Source of the DNA: an uncultured Gammaproteobacteria bacterium
GTDB taxonomy: Bacteria > Pseudomonadota > Gammaproteobacteria > Pseudomonadales > Azotimanducaceae
Assembly: GCA_913043815.1 (NCBI GenBank)
Contig: CAJWNY010000001.1
Location: forward strand, 1-64,000
DNA length: 64,000 nt
Direction of reading: 5' to 3'
In this document: positions 10,836 through 21,222 of the stretch, one piece after another
How the letters are laid out: the number at the start of each line of letters is the position of its first letter
Position numbering within the stretch: position 1 is the first letter of the stretch
Translations under genes and position numbers: made by a program
Notes under the pieces: model-generated
Databases searched by the model: none
Told to the model about the DNA's origin: nothing
Seen by the model: the letters and a program-made list of their open reading frames with translations, nothing else

Positions 10836-12575
10836 GTGGCCGGCCTAATTCCTCAAGCTTTTATAAATGATTTAATTGATCGCGCAGACATTGTCGAAGT
10901 GATCGACGGTCGTGTGGCTTTGAAAAAGACAGGCAAGAATTATTCAGGGTTGTGTCCGTTTCACGACGAAAAATCCCCCTCTTTTTCGGTGAGCCCCGAC
11001 AAGCAATTTTTTCACTGCTTTGGGTGCCAGGAAAGTGGTACTGCGCTTACATTCATAATGAAATTTGAGCGCATGGAGTTTGTCGAGGCGGTTGAAGCTT
11101 TAGCCAAAGATTTGGGCTTAGAGGTGCCGCGAGAAGAAAACGGTAAGCCTCGTATAGAAATAGACCATGGATTATTCCACGTGCTAGAGCGAGCCGAGCG
11201 TTTTTTTCGTGCTCAGTTACGATCTTCTCCTGATGCAGTTGCCTATTTGAAGCGGCGCGGCCTAACCGGCGAAGTGGCTCGAGATTTCGGTGTTGGATAT
11301 GCACCTGAAGGCTGGCATTCTTTGAGTGATGCCTTGCTCGCAGAACCTGCTACAGGGTCGCGTGTGGTCGCTCATGATGCGACAAAGCTGCTCACCGCAG
11401 GTTTGACGATTAAAAACGATAAGGGCAACGTTTATGATCGCTTTCGTCATCGCATTATATTCCCCATTCGCGATACTCGGGGCCGGGTTATTGGTTTTGG
11501 CGGGCGCAAACTAGGTGACGAAGAAGGACCCAAGTACTTAAACTCCCCGGAAACCCCGGTGTTCTTCAAAGGCCAGGAACTATACGGGTTGTATGAGGCG
11601 CGTAAGGCGCTTAGAAATATACAGCGGCTAATAGTCGTTGAAGGGTATATGGATGTGGTGGCATTGGCGCAAAATGGGGTACTAAACGCAGTTGCAACGC
11701 TTGGCACCGCTACCGGTGGGGCGCATTTCCAAAAACTCTATAAATATTCCGATGAAGTGGTTTGCTGCTTCGACGGCGATAAGGCTGGACGCTCTGCTGC
11801 ATGGCGTGCGCTGGAAAGTGCCTTGCCAATTCTCAATGAACACCGCCAGCTTAAATTTGTCTTTCTGCCTAATGGTGAAGATCCGGATTCGCTTATCCGC
11901 ACCCAAGGGCGCGAGGCATTCGACGGATTTCTTAATAACGCGACACCAGGTATTGAGTTCTTGTTTAAGCGTTTGGCCGATGGGTTAGATTTAACTTCTT
12001 TGGATGGGCGGGCTAAGTTTATGGGCGTGGCAAACCCTTACGTGGAAAAAATGTCGAAAGGCATTTTGAAGGATTTAGTGGCCGCACGCGTGCGTGAAAT
12101 GAGTGGTATGGCTGCGCCTGTGGGTGGTTCGCCCAGAGCAGCCAAGCCGAGATCGCAAGCCAAGAGAGGCGAAGCTGCATTAAGTGAAAGGCTGGCGGGG
12201 ATCTTAGTAAAAAGCCCTAATCTGTGGCATCTGTTAGACGCAGAGTTGCAAGAGCAGGCGTTACCCCATGCCAGTACTCTGGGCCTCCTTGGCACATTGA
12301 TGCTTCTTCTTCAGGAACAAAGTTGTGTCGATCCAGAAGAGGTGATTGCGCGCTGGCCGGATGAAAATTCGTATGAGGCCGTCATCGTTTTAGCAAAAAA
12401 ACCTTCGACCTTAAATGACGCAGCGATGGAAAAAGAGTTTATGGAAGGGCTGGCTCACCTGGTAAAAACCCATGAGTCGGCACAGCGCAGAGCACAGCTA
12501 GCACAACAAAATAACCCTAATATAAATGATCTGCGCAGCTTTGTGCGTCGACCTAGCGGGCCTGACGAAGGTTAA
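10836..12575 (+). CDS. dnaG: DNA primase DnaG (GTG start)
   Basis: CHC2 zinc finger CPFHDEKSPSFSVSPDKQFFHCFGC, TOPRIM VVEGYMDVVAL. Confidence 0.96.
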   Translation: MAGLIPQAFINDLIDRADIVEVIDGRVALKKTGKNYSGLCPFHDEKSPSFSVSPDKQFFHCFGCQESGTALTFIMKFERMEFVEAVEALAKDLGLEVPREENGKPRIEIDHGLFHVLERAERFFRAQLRSSPDAVAYLKRRGLTGEVARDFGVGYAPEGWHSLSDALLAEPATGSRVVAHDATKLLTAGLTIKNDKGNVYDRFRHRIIFPIRDTRGRVIGFGGRKLGDEEGPKYLNSPETPVFFKGQELYGLYEARKALRNIQRLIVVEGYMDVVALAQNGVLNAVATLGTATGGAHFQKLYKYSDEVVCCFDGDKAGRSAAWRALESALPILNEHRQLKFVFLPNGEDPDSLIRTQGREAFDGFLNNATPGIEFLFKRLADGLDLTSLDGRAKFMGVANPYVEKMSKGILKDLVAARVREMSGMAAPVGGSPRAAKPRSQAKRGEAALSERLAGILVKSPNLWHLLDAELQEQALPHASTLGLLGTLMLLLQEQSCVDPEEVIARWPDENSYEAVIVLAKKPSTLNDAAMEKEFMEGLAHLVKTHESAQRRAQLAQQNNPNINDLRSFVRRPSGPDEG

Positions 12576-13029
12576 TGCATTTTTTGTAGGGAAAAGCTGA
12601 AGTAAGGGTTGGTTTTTAATGGCCAACTTTCACAGCCGTCATGGCCATTTCTTATCGCAAAGATTGCAGCAAAAGGTGGCACCATCGGCGGCTCGGCGGT
12701 ATAATCCTTTTCTTGACCTTAGTGTTTAGATCCACTCAGGTGAGAGCGTTGAGAGCAGCCCAACAGCGTATACGTGAGGCGGTTAAATAAAGCCCTTCAG
12801 ACACGCGACTTCTTGTTCTACTCCTCTCATTTATTAGTTCTTAGACGAAAAGCCCCTTTGTGTAGAGTTTTTATAGAGCGTTGTTATGAAAATTTTACAC
12901 AGGGTGTTCTTGTTCTTAGATAATTTAAGTGGATTGCTGCTAGTTCAATTGAGGTCACCGAAGCGGCAGAATTGCCCATGTATCTAAACAGGTCTTTGCA
13001 GATCTATGATATCCGAGAGATAAGAAGCT

Positions 13030-14931
13030 ATGAGTAATCAAATTTCCTCCGTACAGCAGCAGTCACGACTAAAAGACCTAATTAAAAAAGGTAAAGAGCA
13101 GGGGTTTTTAACCTACGGTGAAGTTAACGACCACTTACCCGATGATATTTCTGATCCTGAGCAGATCGAAGACATTATTCGCATGATTAATGACATGGGC
13201 ATCACTGTCTATGAAACAGCTCCGGATGCTGATGAATTGCTTTCTAATGAAGAAAATACTGCGGATGAATTAGCTGCCGAAGAAGCGGCGGCAGCGCTTG
13301 CGGCGGTAGAGACCGAAGCCGGCCGTACGACAGATCCAGTACGTATGTATATGCGGGAAATGGGCACTGTTGAGCTTCTCACTCGAGAAGGTGAAATTGC
13401 TATTGCGAAGCGGATTGAAGAAGGTATTAGAGATATTTTGACAGCTCTGGCTCATTACCCGGGCACCGTCAGCTACTTGCTTGATACCTACGCTGAAGTG
13501 ACCAAAGAAGAAAAACTTGCTGATTTGTTGGTAGGTTATTTAGATCCTACAGATAATGTGCCTGCAGCTACTCAGGTAGGCCAAGAGCCGAAGAAGCCAG
13601 AGCCCGTGCTAAATGCAGATGGTACGCCGGCTTTGAACGCGGATGGCACTCCAGTAGTTGCCGAGGAAGAGGAAGAGGAAAATAAGGGGCCAGATCCCAT
13701 TGAAGCTAAAAAGCGTTTTTCTTTGCTTAAGCGCCAATACAATAAGTCTCTGAAAATTATCGAGGAGAAAGGCGCTAATAGTAAAGAATCTGAAGCTCAG
13801 ATGGTCAAGTTAGCTGAAGCCTATTGCTGCTTTAAGTTAGTTCCGAAGCACTTTGATCGGATGGTAGCTATGGCTCGAGAAGCCCAAGGGATTGTGCGCC
13901 GACATGAACGTATCATTACGACAGCAGTAGTTCGTCGGGCTCGTGTGCCCCGTGATGTATTCCGCAAAGAATATATTGGCAACGAAATCAGTGTGAGTTG
14001 GATCAATAAGATCGCCAAAAATAAGAAAGAATACGCGGCTGGTTTAGAAAAACAGCGCGATGATATTCTGCGCTCACAGAAGAAGATGAAAGCGCTGAGC
14101 AAAATTACCGAACTTAGCATAGTAGAAATTAAGGATATTAACCGGCGCATGTCGTTAGGCGAAGCTAAGGCCCGTCGAGCGAAAAAAGATATGGTTGAAG
14201 CGAACCTGCGCTTGGTTATTTCTATCGCAAAGAAATATACCAATCGTGGCCTGCAGTTCTTGGACCTTATTCAAGAAGGTAACATTGGTCTAATGAAAGC
14301 AGTTGATAAGTTTGAATATCGTCGTGGTTATAAGTTTTCAACTTATGCTACTTGGTGGATTCGTCAGGCTATTACGCGCTCAATTGCGGACCAAGCCAGA
14401 ACTATTCGTATTCCAGTGCACATGATAGAAACCATCAACAAGTTGAACCGCGTTTCGCGGCAGATGTTGCAAGAGATGGGACGTGAGCCGACGCCAGAAG
14501 AACTTGGTGACCGTATGGAAATGCCGGAAGACAAAGTGCGCAGAGTCTTGAAAATTGCAAAAGAGCCTATTTCGATGGAAACGCCAATTGGCGATGATGA
14601 AGATTCCCACTTGGGGGATTTCATAGAAGACAGTACAATTGGTTCTCCGATCGACTTGGCAACAGGCGAAGGTTTAAGAGAAGCGACTAAAGATGTGTTA
14701 GGCGGGTTAACTGCTCGTGAAGCGAAAGTACTGCGTATGCGCTTCGGCATTGATATGAATACGGACCACACTCTAGAAGAGGTAGGTAAGCAATTTGATG
14801 TAACGCGTGAAAGAATACGTCAGATTGAAGCTAAGGCACTGCGCAAACTGCGTCATCCTAGCCGGTCAGAACATTTACGCAGCTTTCTCGATGAAAGTGT
14901 TGAAGGTGGCAAAGGCAGAAACAACGTTTAG
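13030..14931 (+). CDS. rpoD: RNA polymerase sigma-70 factor RpoD
   Basis: region 1.1, 2.4 ([36 protein letters not shown]) and region 4 motifs. Confidence 0.98.
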   Translation: MSNQISSVQQQSRLKDLIKKGKEQGFLTYGEVNDHLPDDISDPEQIEDIIRMINDMGITVYETAPDADELLSNEENTADELAAEEAAAALAAVETEAGRTTDPVRMYMREMGTVELLTREGEIAIAKRIEEGIRDILTALAHYPGTVSYLLDTYAEVTKEEKLADLLVGYLDPTDNVPAATQVGQEPKKPEPVLNADGTPALNADGTPVVAEEEEEENKGPDPIEAKKRFSLLKRQYNKSLKIIEEKGANSKESEAQMVKLAEAYCCFKLVPKHFDRMVAMAREAQGIVRRHERIITTAVVRRARVPRDVFRKEYIGNEISVSWINKIAKNKKEYAAGLEKQRDDILRSQKKMKALSKITELSIVEIKDINRRMSLGEAKARRAKKDMVEANLRLVISIAKKYTNRGLQFLDLIQEGNIGLMKAVDKFEYRRGYKFSTYATWWIRQAITRSIADQARTIRIPVHMIETINKLNRVSRQMLQEMGREPTPEELGDRMEMPEDKVRRVLKIAKEPISMETPIGDDEDSHLGDFIEDSTIGSPIDLATGEGLREATKDVLGGLTAREAKVLRMRFGIDMNTDHTLEEVGKQFDVTRERIRQIEAKALRKLRHPSRSEHLRSFLDESVEGGKGRNNV

Positions 14932-15082
14932 CCGTAATTTGCTTTTGCATTGAGGAAGCTTATCCTAGCTGTGATTTATCACGGCGTAACAGCAAAGTTG
15001 TCGCGGGGTATGTAATAATTGCATAACGGTGATGACAGGTTGAGCGGTTAGCCGTGCAAACAAAGATTAGCGATTTGATATG

Positions 15083-15531
15083 GGGCCTATAGCTCAGTTG
15101 GTTAGAGCAGTGGACTCATCAATAAAGGTGCGCCTGATACCGAAAGGGTCAGGATGAACGGGATGAATTCAGGGAAACCGTAGCGAACTGACCTTAGTTG
15201 GTAGGTGCGCCGGCAATCCTGATCCAAGCCGGCAGTACACTGTCGGAAGGTGCAGAGACTACCTGAGAGCTGGAACCTCGCTTTAACTTAGTTCTAATGG
15301 GCTTAAACATTTGTAAAATATTGTTTAATTTCAGTTGAAAGAAATCTACGTTAAAAACAAGGTTCTAAGTGCTCTTAATAACAGGCCAGAGCGTCCCGCT
15401 CCCTAACGAAACTTAGTACCTAGAAGGTTAGTGATAAGCAGGCGAGGGAGGTGAGATAGTCCGCACATTGTCGAAAGGCAGTGAGAATGTGAATCCATTG
15501 GTCCCAGGTTCGAGTCCTGGTGGGCCCACCA
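15083..15531 (+). tRNA. ileX: split tRNA gene, anticodon CAU, Ile2(CAU)-like; exons 15083..15119 and 15492..15531 (CCA encoded)
   Basis: exons join to a full cloverleaf: GGGCCTA/TGGGCCC acceptor, GCTC/GAGC D stem, GTGGA/TCCAT anticodon stem, loop CTCATAA, CCAGG/CCTGG T stem; TTGGTC variable region and rpoD-downstream position resemble tRNA-Ile2 rather than elongator Met. Confidence 0.9.
15120..15491 (+). other. group I self-splicing intron (IC3-like), 372 nt, no ORF
   Basis: interrupts tRNA directly after U36 and ends in G; IGS GTG (15128-15130) pairs with exon CAU (U.G at splice site); P2 CCTGATACC-GAAA-GGGTCAGG (15133-15153); P GAATTCAGGGAAACC (15165-15179); Q AATCCTGATCCAAGCC (15215-15230); R GGTGCAGAGACTACC (15249-15263); S GAGATAGTCC (15453-15462); P9 CATTGTC-GAAA-GGCAGTG (15466-15483). 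Confidence 0.92.
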
Positions 15532-15615
15532 TATCAAAAGTTAATAAGCGTTTAAAACGAGAAGACCAAAGAAGAAAAAGCTGAGAAGGAATTTACCTAG
15601 TTAATGCTTTCTCGC

Positions 15616-15635
15616 AAAGCTAAAAAAAGCTTTTT
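15616..15635 (+). terminator. possible terminator downstream of the tRNA gene
   Basis: AAAGCT-aaaaaa-AGCTTT stem followed by T residues. Confidence 0.4.
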
Positions 15636-15760
15636 CTCAGTGTAGGCACGGATTAAGTTGGGACGTGTTTTCGCCGCGCCCACAGGGCGTTGCTGCAGAG
15701 TTCGAGCAGGATATTCTAGAGCAAAAATTACTGTAGAGGCTCTTAACTCAAGCAATATCT

Positions 15761-17128
15761 TTAGCCTCGCATAAATGCTGCTACGTAGGCGGGTAATTCA
15801 GAAACAGCAATTCTTTCTTGGGCCATGGTGTCGCGGTTGCGAATGGTCACGGTGTCATCGTCTTCAATGGTCTGAAAATCTACCGTAACGCAAAGCGGTG
15901 TTCCCACCTCGTCATGACGTCGATAGCCTTTACCAATATTGCCAGTATCTTCATAAAAAATTCGACCAAGACCAAGCTTCATTAGTTCCTTCTTGATGGC
16001 CTTAGCTTTATTGACAATGTCTTCGTGATTTCTCTTCAGAGGCAAAATTGCCACTTTAATCGGCGCTAAATGCGGCTTGAATGACATGACAGTTCGCTCA
16101 GAACCGTTCTCTAAAGTTTCTACTTTGTAAGCCTCGTTCATAATTGCTAACACGCCGCGGTCAACACCGGCAGAAGGCTCAATAACATAAGGAATATGCC
16201 ATCGCTTGTTTTCAATATCTTGCATCACCAGTTTGGCATTAGAATCTGTGTTCGGCTCAACCTTTGAAGTGATGCCGTAGTCGTCTTGATTTTTAGTATG
16301 TGAACCTAGGTCAAAGTCTGTTCGGTTAGCGATACCTTCTAATTCCTCGACGCCATGTGGGAATCGGTACATTACATCTACTGTCGCTTTACTGTAGTGC
16401 GCCAGTTCAACTGCTGGTACGTGGTACAATTCAAGATTGTTTGAATCTACGCCTTGTTCAGCCCACCAAGTCAGTCGCGTGTCTACCCAAGTTTTGTGCC
16501 ACTCCTCGTCTTCTCCAGCCATGACAAAGAATTCGAGCTCCATTTGTTCGAATTCTCTGACCCTAAAAATGAAATTGCGCGGCGTGATTTCGTTACGAAA
16601 TGCTTTACCTATTTGTGCAATACCAAAAGGTAACTTAGGCGATGTTGAGTCGACTACATTTTTGAAGTTGGTAAAAATCGCTTGGGCTGTTTCTGGACGT
16701 AGGTAAGCAAAGTTACTATCATCATCCTGCACTGGACCGACTTGAGTCTTAAACATTAAGTTAAAAGGCCTCGGCTCCGTTAAGTCTTCGGAATTGCATC
16801 CAGGACAAGTGGTGCCTTCTAGGTGATCTGCGCGCCAACGGCTTTTACAGGTCCGACAATCTACCAACGGATCGGTAAATGTGGCTTCGTGGCCTGAGTG
16901 TCTGAGCGTGGCTGGATTGGTTAAAATTGCTGCGTCTAATCCCTCAATATCGTCGCGTTCGTAAACCATAGCCCGCCACCACGCCGCTTTAAGGTTGTTT
17001 TTCAACTCCACACCCAGTGGGCCATAGTCGTATACCCCTTGCAGCCCGCCATAAATGTCGCTGGATTGAAAAATAAACCCTCGGCGTTTAGCCAAAGATA
17101 CCAACTCTTCCATAGATTGTGCGGTCAC
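15761..17128 (-). CDS. glyS: glycyl-tRNA synthetase, single-chain dimeric (alpha2, class IIa) type
   Basis: 455 aa; [66 protein letters not shown]; not related to GlyQ/GlyS tetrameric type. Confidence 0.94.
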   Translation of the reverse strand: MTAQSMEELVSLAKRRGFIFQSSDIYGGLQGVYDYGPLGVELKNNLKAAWWRAMVYERDDIEGLDAAILTNPATLRHSGHEATFTDPLVDCRTCKSRWRADHLEGTTCPGCNSEDLTEPRPFNLMFKTQVGPVQDDDSNFAYLRPETAQAIFTNFKNVVDSTSPKLPFGIAQIGKAFRNEITPRNFIFRVREFEQMELEFFVMAGEDEEWHKTWVDTRLTWWAEQGVDSNNLELYHVPAVELAHYSKATVDVMYRFPHGVEELEGIANRTDFDLGSHTKNQDDYGITSKVEPNTDSNAKLVMQDIENKRWHIPYVIEPSAGVDRGVLAIMNEAYKVETLENGSERTVMSFKPHLAPIKVAILPLKRNHEDIVNKAKAIKKELMKLGLGRIFYEDTGNIGKGYRRHDEVGTPLCVTVDFQTIEDDDTVTIRNRDTMAQERIAVSELPAYVAAFMRG

Positions 17129-17319
17129 GATTTTTTCCTATCGAAATGTATTGGGTTTATAGCTCACGAAAATTCTGCAAACTAGGCGCCGCACTATAAA
17201 GCAAATCAACTAAAACGTATCTAAGCGAAGGATCAGGTCAGCAAAAAAGTAGAAACTGCGAGCGTATTTTGTTTTGCTTATAAGACTTAAATTTAATTTC
17301 CGTAATTAAAGGGACGCTC

Positions 17320-18111
17320 ATGACAAGTAACCTCTTCGACCTCTCCAATAAAGTCGCTCTCATAACTGGTTCAAGTAAAGGTATTGGGCGTGCTATCGCT
17401 GAAGAAATGGCGCGACATGGAGCCAAAGTTGTAATCAGCAGTCGTAAAGCCGACATTTGTGAGGAAGTCGCCGCCTCAATTAATGCAGAATTGGCTGAGG
17501 ATGCCAGTAATAGTGCAGGCGCCGCAGTTGCTATACCTGCAAATATCAGCCACAAAGAAGAGTTGCAGCGCTTGGTAGATGCCACTCGCGAAAAGCTAGG
17601 TAAAATTGATATTCTAATCTGCAACGCCGCCGTGAATCCCTACTATGGTTCTATGCAAGATTTGCCCGATGAAGCCTTTGATAAAATTTTGGGCGTGAAC
17701 ATTAAGTCTAACCATTGGCTAGTGAATATGGTTCTGCCAGAAATGCGCGAGCGCAAAGACGGCGCTATTATTATTGTATCGAGTATTGGTGGTTTGCGTG
17801 GTAGCCCCGTACTTGGCGCATACTGCATTTCCAAAGCAGCTGATCTGCAACTGGTACGAAACCTTGCAACAGAGTATGGTCGCGACAACGTGCGGGTGAA
17901 CGCCATCTCTCCAGGGTTGGTGCGGACTGATTTTGCCAGAGCGTTGTGGGAAGATCCTGAAGTTTTAAAAGAGCGCACAGCTGGTGATCCCCTGAAACGT
18001 ATTGGCGAACCTAGAGAAATTGCTGGGGCGGCGGTTTATTTGGCATCCTCTGCCGGTTCATTTACCACGGGACAAAATTTTGTTGTTGATGGTGGTGCTA
18101 CCATCAGCTAA
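17320..18111 (+). CDS. SDR family oxidoreductase
   Basis: ALITGSSKGIGRAIAEE Rossmann motif, YCISKAA catalytic motif, C-terminal FTTGQNFVVDGG. Confidence 0.92.
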   Translation: MTSNLFDLSNKVALITGSSKGIGRAIAEEMARHGAKVVISSRKADICEEVAASINAELAEDASNSAGAAVAIPANISHKEELQRLVDATREKLGKIDILICNAAVNPYYGSMQDLPDEAFDKILGVNIKSNHWLVNMVLPEMRERKDGAIIIVSSIGGLRGSPVLGAYCISKAADLQLVRNLATEYGRDNVRVNAISPGLVRTDFARALWEDPEVLKERTAGDPLKRIGEPREIAGAAVYLASSAGSFTTGQNFVVDGGATIS

Positions 18112-18194
18112 AGCCTCGGCGTTTTAAAATTATTTTAACTATAACAATGACGCACAAGCCACTTTGGCCTGGGTGCGTTTAGAGGAAATTTGAT

Positions 18195-18953
18195 ATGACT
18201 GACTCTATAATCGATGAACGCCGTTGGTGGTCTAAAGCAATTTTAGTGGGGGGCGTTGTAGCCATATGCTGTGTGTTAGTCGGCTCACTAGGCGTACGTA
18301 TTGGTTTGTGGCCCTATGGTACTGGCTTTACTTTTTTGACTGGCGGCGCGGTATTGGCGGTGATCGGCTTATTTTTGGGCATCATTGCTTACGCCGTCTG
18401 TTTGCGTAAGGGCCTGCGAGCCGAGCGCTCGGGTATTTTAATTGGCATTTTGTTGAGCGCGGTGATTCTTGCTCAGCTGGGCGTCCAATATGCTGCAGTT
18501 ACAACTGTTCCAGCAATCCACAATATTTCCACAGACACTATAGATCCGCCGGCGTTTAATAAGTTGGTGGCTATTCGCGAAGCAGAGGGCGCAAACCCAT
18601 TAGTTTATGACGCAGAACTCCTAGCTGAGCAACAACAGGTGGCCTACCCGAAAGTTAAAACCTTGATTAGCGCAGAGCCAACGAAGGTTCTGTTCACTCA
18701 GGCAATGGTTGTCTTAGAAGACCTAGGGCTTGAGATCGTCAACGAAGATACGGCCGCCGGAATGATCGAGGCTACCGCGACAACATTTTGGTTTGGTTTC
18801 AAAGATGATGTTGTAGTGCGTATTCGTTCAACAGCGAATGGGTCTCTTATTGATGTTCGCAGCGTATCTCGCGTTGGACAATCTGACTTAGGCGCTAATG
18901 CTAAGCGTATTCGTGCAATATTGAATGGCTTAGAGAGCAAGCATCAGGACTAA
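18195..18953 (+). CDS. DUF1499-type domain protein with N-terminal membrane helices
   Basis: three N-terminal hydrophobic segments; C-terminal VVRIRSTANGSLIDVRSVSRVGQSDLGANAKRIRAIL resembles DUF1499. Confidence 0.75.
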   Translation: MTDSIIDERRWWSKAILVGGVVAICCVLVGSLGVRIGLWPYGTGFTFLTGGAVLAVIGLFLGIIAYAVCLRKGLRAERSGILIGILLSAVILAQLGVQYAAVTTVPAIHNISTDTIDPPAFNKLVAIREAEGANPLVYDAELLAEQQQVAYPKVKTLISAEPTKVLFTQAMVVLEDLGLEIVNEDTAAGMIEATATTFWFGFKDDVVVRIRSTANGSLIDVRSVSRVGQSDLGANAKRIRAILNGLESKHQD

Positions 18954-19323
18954 ATTCTGGTTTGCACTTCTTGGCCAGTGCCGGTGAGAGGTTCCTATCC
19001 TTCAAGACTGTGCTTCAAATACTTTATCTATATACGCTTATCAGCCTAGCTCAACGAACTAAGTCGGTAAGTTTGAGCAAAGGCATCGCTAGTAATAGAC
19101 TCTTGCTCTTTGTTTGGCTCGCAGTCGTTATCTATTTCTGAGTGTGCTAACCAGGTTGAACTCGGTAATTAGTCAGAGAAAATACAGAGGGGAAATTTAC
19201 CGCGTTACTGAGTAGAGGGCTGCTAGTAGTTAGCGGCAGATCGCCCACTAGAAAAATGAACAGCAGATACTGAGACTCGCAAGCTAATTAACAAGCGCTT
19301 TATTAAGGCAGGAGACAGTTAAT

Positions 19324-19734
19324 ATGAAATCACTCAAAGTAAAGGACTGCATGGCGACCGATTTGGTGACGTTTACTTTATCGACTAACGTTGTAGATGC
19401 AATGGATCTGCTGCTTAAGCATGGTATTTCTGGGGCTCCGGTAGTTGATGATGAGGGCGCCTTGGTAGGGATTGTGTCGGAAGTAGATCTCATACAGGTG
19501 GTTGTGCAAGACAGCTACTATAATGAGCCCGTTGGTATTGTTGCTGACTTTATGCGCTCTAATGTTGAAACAGTGACCTTAGATACAGACATATTTACCC
19601 TCGCCGAAAAAATTATCAGAGAGCATAGACGCAGATATCCGGTGGTGGATGAGGAGGGGGGACTGGTAGGGCAAATTTCGCGAAGAGATGTGCTGCGCGC
19701 GGCCTCTGAATTTCGCTCCAGAGCCTCAATCTAA
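19324..19734 (+). CDS. tandem CBS-domain protein
   Basis: two CBS motifs (GISGAPVVDDEGALVGIVSEVDL; RRYPVVDEEGGLVGQISRRDVL). Confidence 0.92.
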   Translation: MKSLKVKDCMATDLVTFTLSTNVVDAMDLLLKHGISGAPVVDDEGALVGIVSEVDLIQVVVQDSYYNEPVGIVADFMRSNVETVTLDTDIFTLAEKIIREHRRRYPVVDEEGGLVGQISRRDVLRAASEFRSRASI

Positions 19735-19785
19735 TGTCTCGCATCTTTAGTCGTTAGGTCAGCTATGGAGCGAAACTGGCACTAT

Positions 19786-21222
19786 TTATATCTTGGCTTT
19801 GATGATTTCATTGACTTGTTGAGGGTTCGCTTTACCTTGAGTCATTTTCATAACTTGGCCGACGAAGAAGCCCAGCATTTTATCTTTGCCGTTGCGCAAT
19901 TCTTCGAATTGTGCGGGATTATCATCGATGAGTTTGTCTATAATGCCTGTTAATTCCAGATCATCGCTGACTTGGGCCAGGTTCATTTCCACGATTAGTG
20001 CATCAACACCTTGACTGTTATCGGCTTTATTCCACAGGCCATCGAATAAAGCCTTGGCTGTTTTCGAGGACAGTGTTTGATCGTTCAAGCGGGTAATAAG
20101 TAGAGCCAGTTGTGCCGCTGAAACTGGACTCGCACTGATCTCAAGATTATTACGATTTAGGTATGCTGTCAGATCCCCCATTATCCAATTGGTCGCTTGC
20201 TTTGCGTTATTGCAGGCGTTAACTACCACTTCGAAATATTCTGAGCGTTCCAAATCGCTGCTGAGGGCCTGGGCATCGTATTCAGAGAGCTCTAATTGCT
20301 CTACATATCGTATACGTTTGGCGTCAGGTAACTCCGGCAGAGTCAGTGCAATTTTATCAACAAGGGCTTGGCTAAAAGTTAAGGGCAGCAGGTCGGGGTC
20401 AGGAAAGTAGCGATAGTCCTCACTGAATTCCTTGCTGCGCATAGAGCGTGTTTCATCTTTGTCTGGGTCGAATAGGCGGGTTTCTCTCTCAATAATTCCC
20501 CCGCTTTCTAAAACGTCAATCTGCCTGCTAATTTCGTAATCAATGGCACGTTCTACGAAGCGAAAGGAGTTAATGTTTTTGATTTCAGTGCGCTCGCCAA
20601 ATTCTTCCTGTCCATAAGGGCGAACCGATACGTTAGCGTCGCAACGCATGCTGCCCTCGGCTAGGTTGCCGTCACAGATTTGTAGGTAGCGCACTAACGT
20701 GTGCATTTGGCGGAAGTAAGCTGAGGCCTCTTTCGACGTGCGGATATCAGGTTCCGAAACGATTTCTAACAGGGGGGTGCCAGTGCGGTTAAGGTCTATG
20801 CCTGTTTGCCCTGGAAATAAATCATGGATGGATTTGCCTGCGTCTTCCTCAAGGTGTGCTCGGGTAATACCAACAATGCGCTCAGTTCCATTTTCTAGGG
20901 CAATGGCAATAGAGCCTTCACCAACAATGGGTGTTTCGAATTGGCTTATCTGGTAACCCTTGGGAAGGTCTGGATAAAAATAATTTTTCCTGTCGAAAAC
21001 GGAATGCAGGTTAATCTTTGCGCCAATGGCTAATCCGAACTTAATCGCCATTTCTACGGCGCGCTCATTAAGCACGGGTAGCACTCCCGGCAAGCCCAAA
21101 TCTACGGCGCAGGCTTGAGCGTTTGGTGCAGCCCCATAACGTGTGCTAGCACCGGAAAAGATTTTACTATTAGTGGCGAGCTGAACGTGGATTTCTAGTC
21201 CAATAACACTTTCCCAATTCAC
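19786..21222 (-). CDS. gatB: Asp-tRNA(Asn)/Glu-tRNA(Gln) amidotransferase subunit GatB (likely GTG start [14 protein letters not shown])
   Basis: [36 protein letters not shown] extension upstream lacks homology-like sequence. Confidence 0.95.
   Translation of the reverse strand: MNWESVIGLEIHVQLATNSKIFSGASTRYGAAPNAQACAVDLGLPGVLPVLNERAVEMAIKFGLAIGAKINLHSVFDRKNYFYPDLPKGYQISQFETPIVGEGSIAIALENGTERIVGITRAHLEEDAGKSIHDLFPGQTGIDLNRTGTPLLEIVSEPDIRTSKEASAYFRQMHTLVRYLQICDGNLAEGSMRCDANVSVRPYGQEEFGERTEIKNINSFRFVERAIDYEISRQIDVLESGGIIERETRLFDPDKDETRSMRSKEFSEDYRYFPDPDLLPLTFSQALVDKIALTLPELPDAKRIRYVEQLELSEYDAQALSSDLERSEYFEVVVNACNNAKQATNWIMGDLTAYLNRNNLEISASPVSAAQLALLITRLNDQTLSSKTAKALFDGLWNKADNSQGVDALIVEMNLAQVSDDLELTGIIDKLIDDNPAQFEELRNGKDKMLGFFVGQVMKMTQGKANPQQVNEIIKAKI

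Noticed and set aside
13821-14771. Minus-strand ORFs of 140 and 135 aa
   Set aside because: Antisense to the rpoD coding sequence; composition mirrors the conserved sigma regions, no recognisable domain.
15083-15531. Interpretation of the tRNA insert as a mobile element or misassembly
   Set aside because: Precise insertion after U36, IGS pairing to the exon, terminal G and full P/Q/R/S core fit a group I intron; no target-site duplication or transposase.
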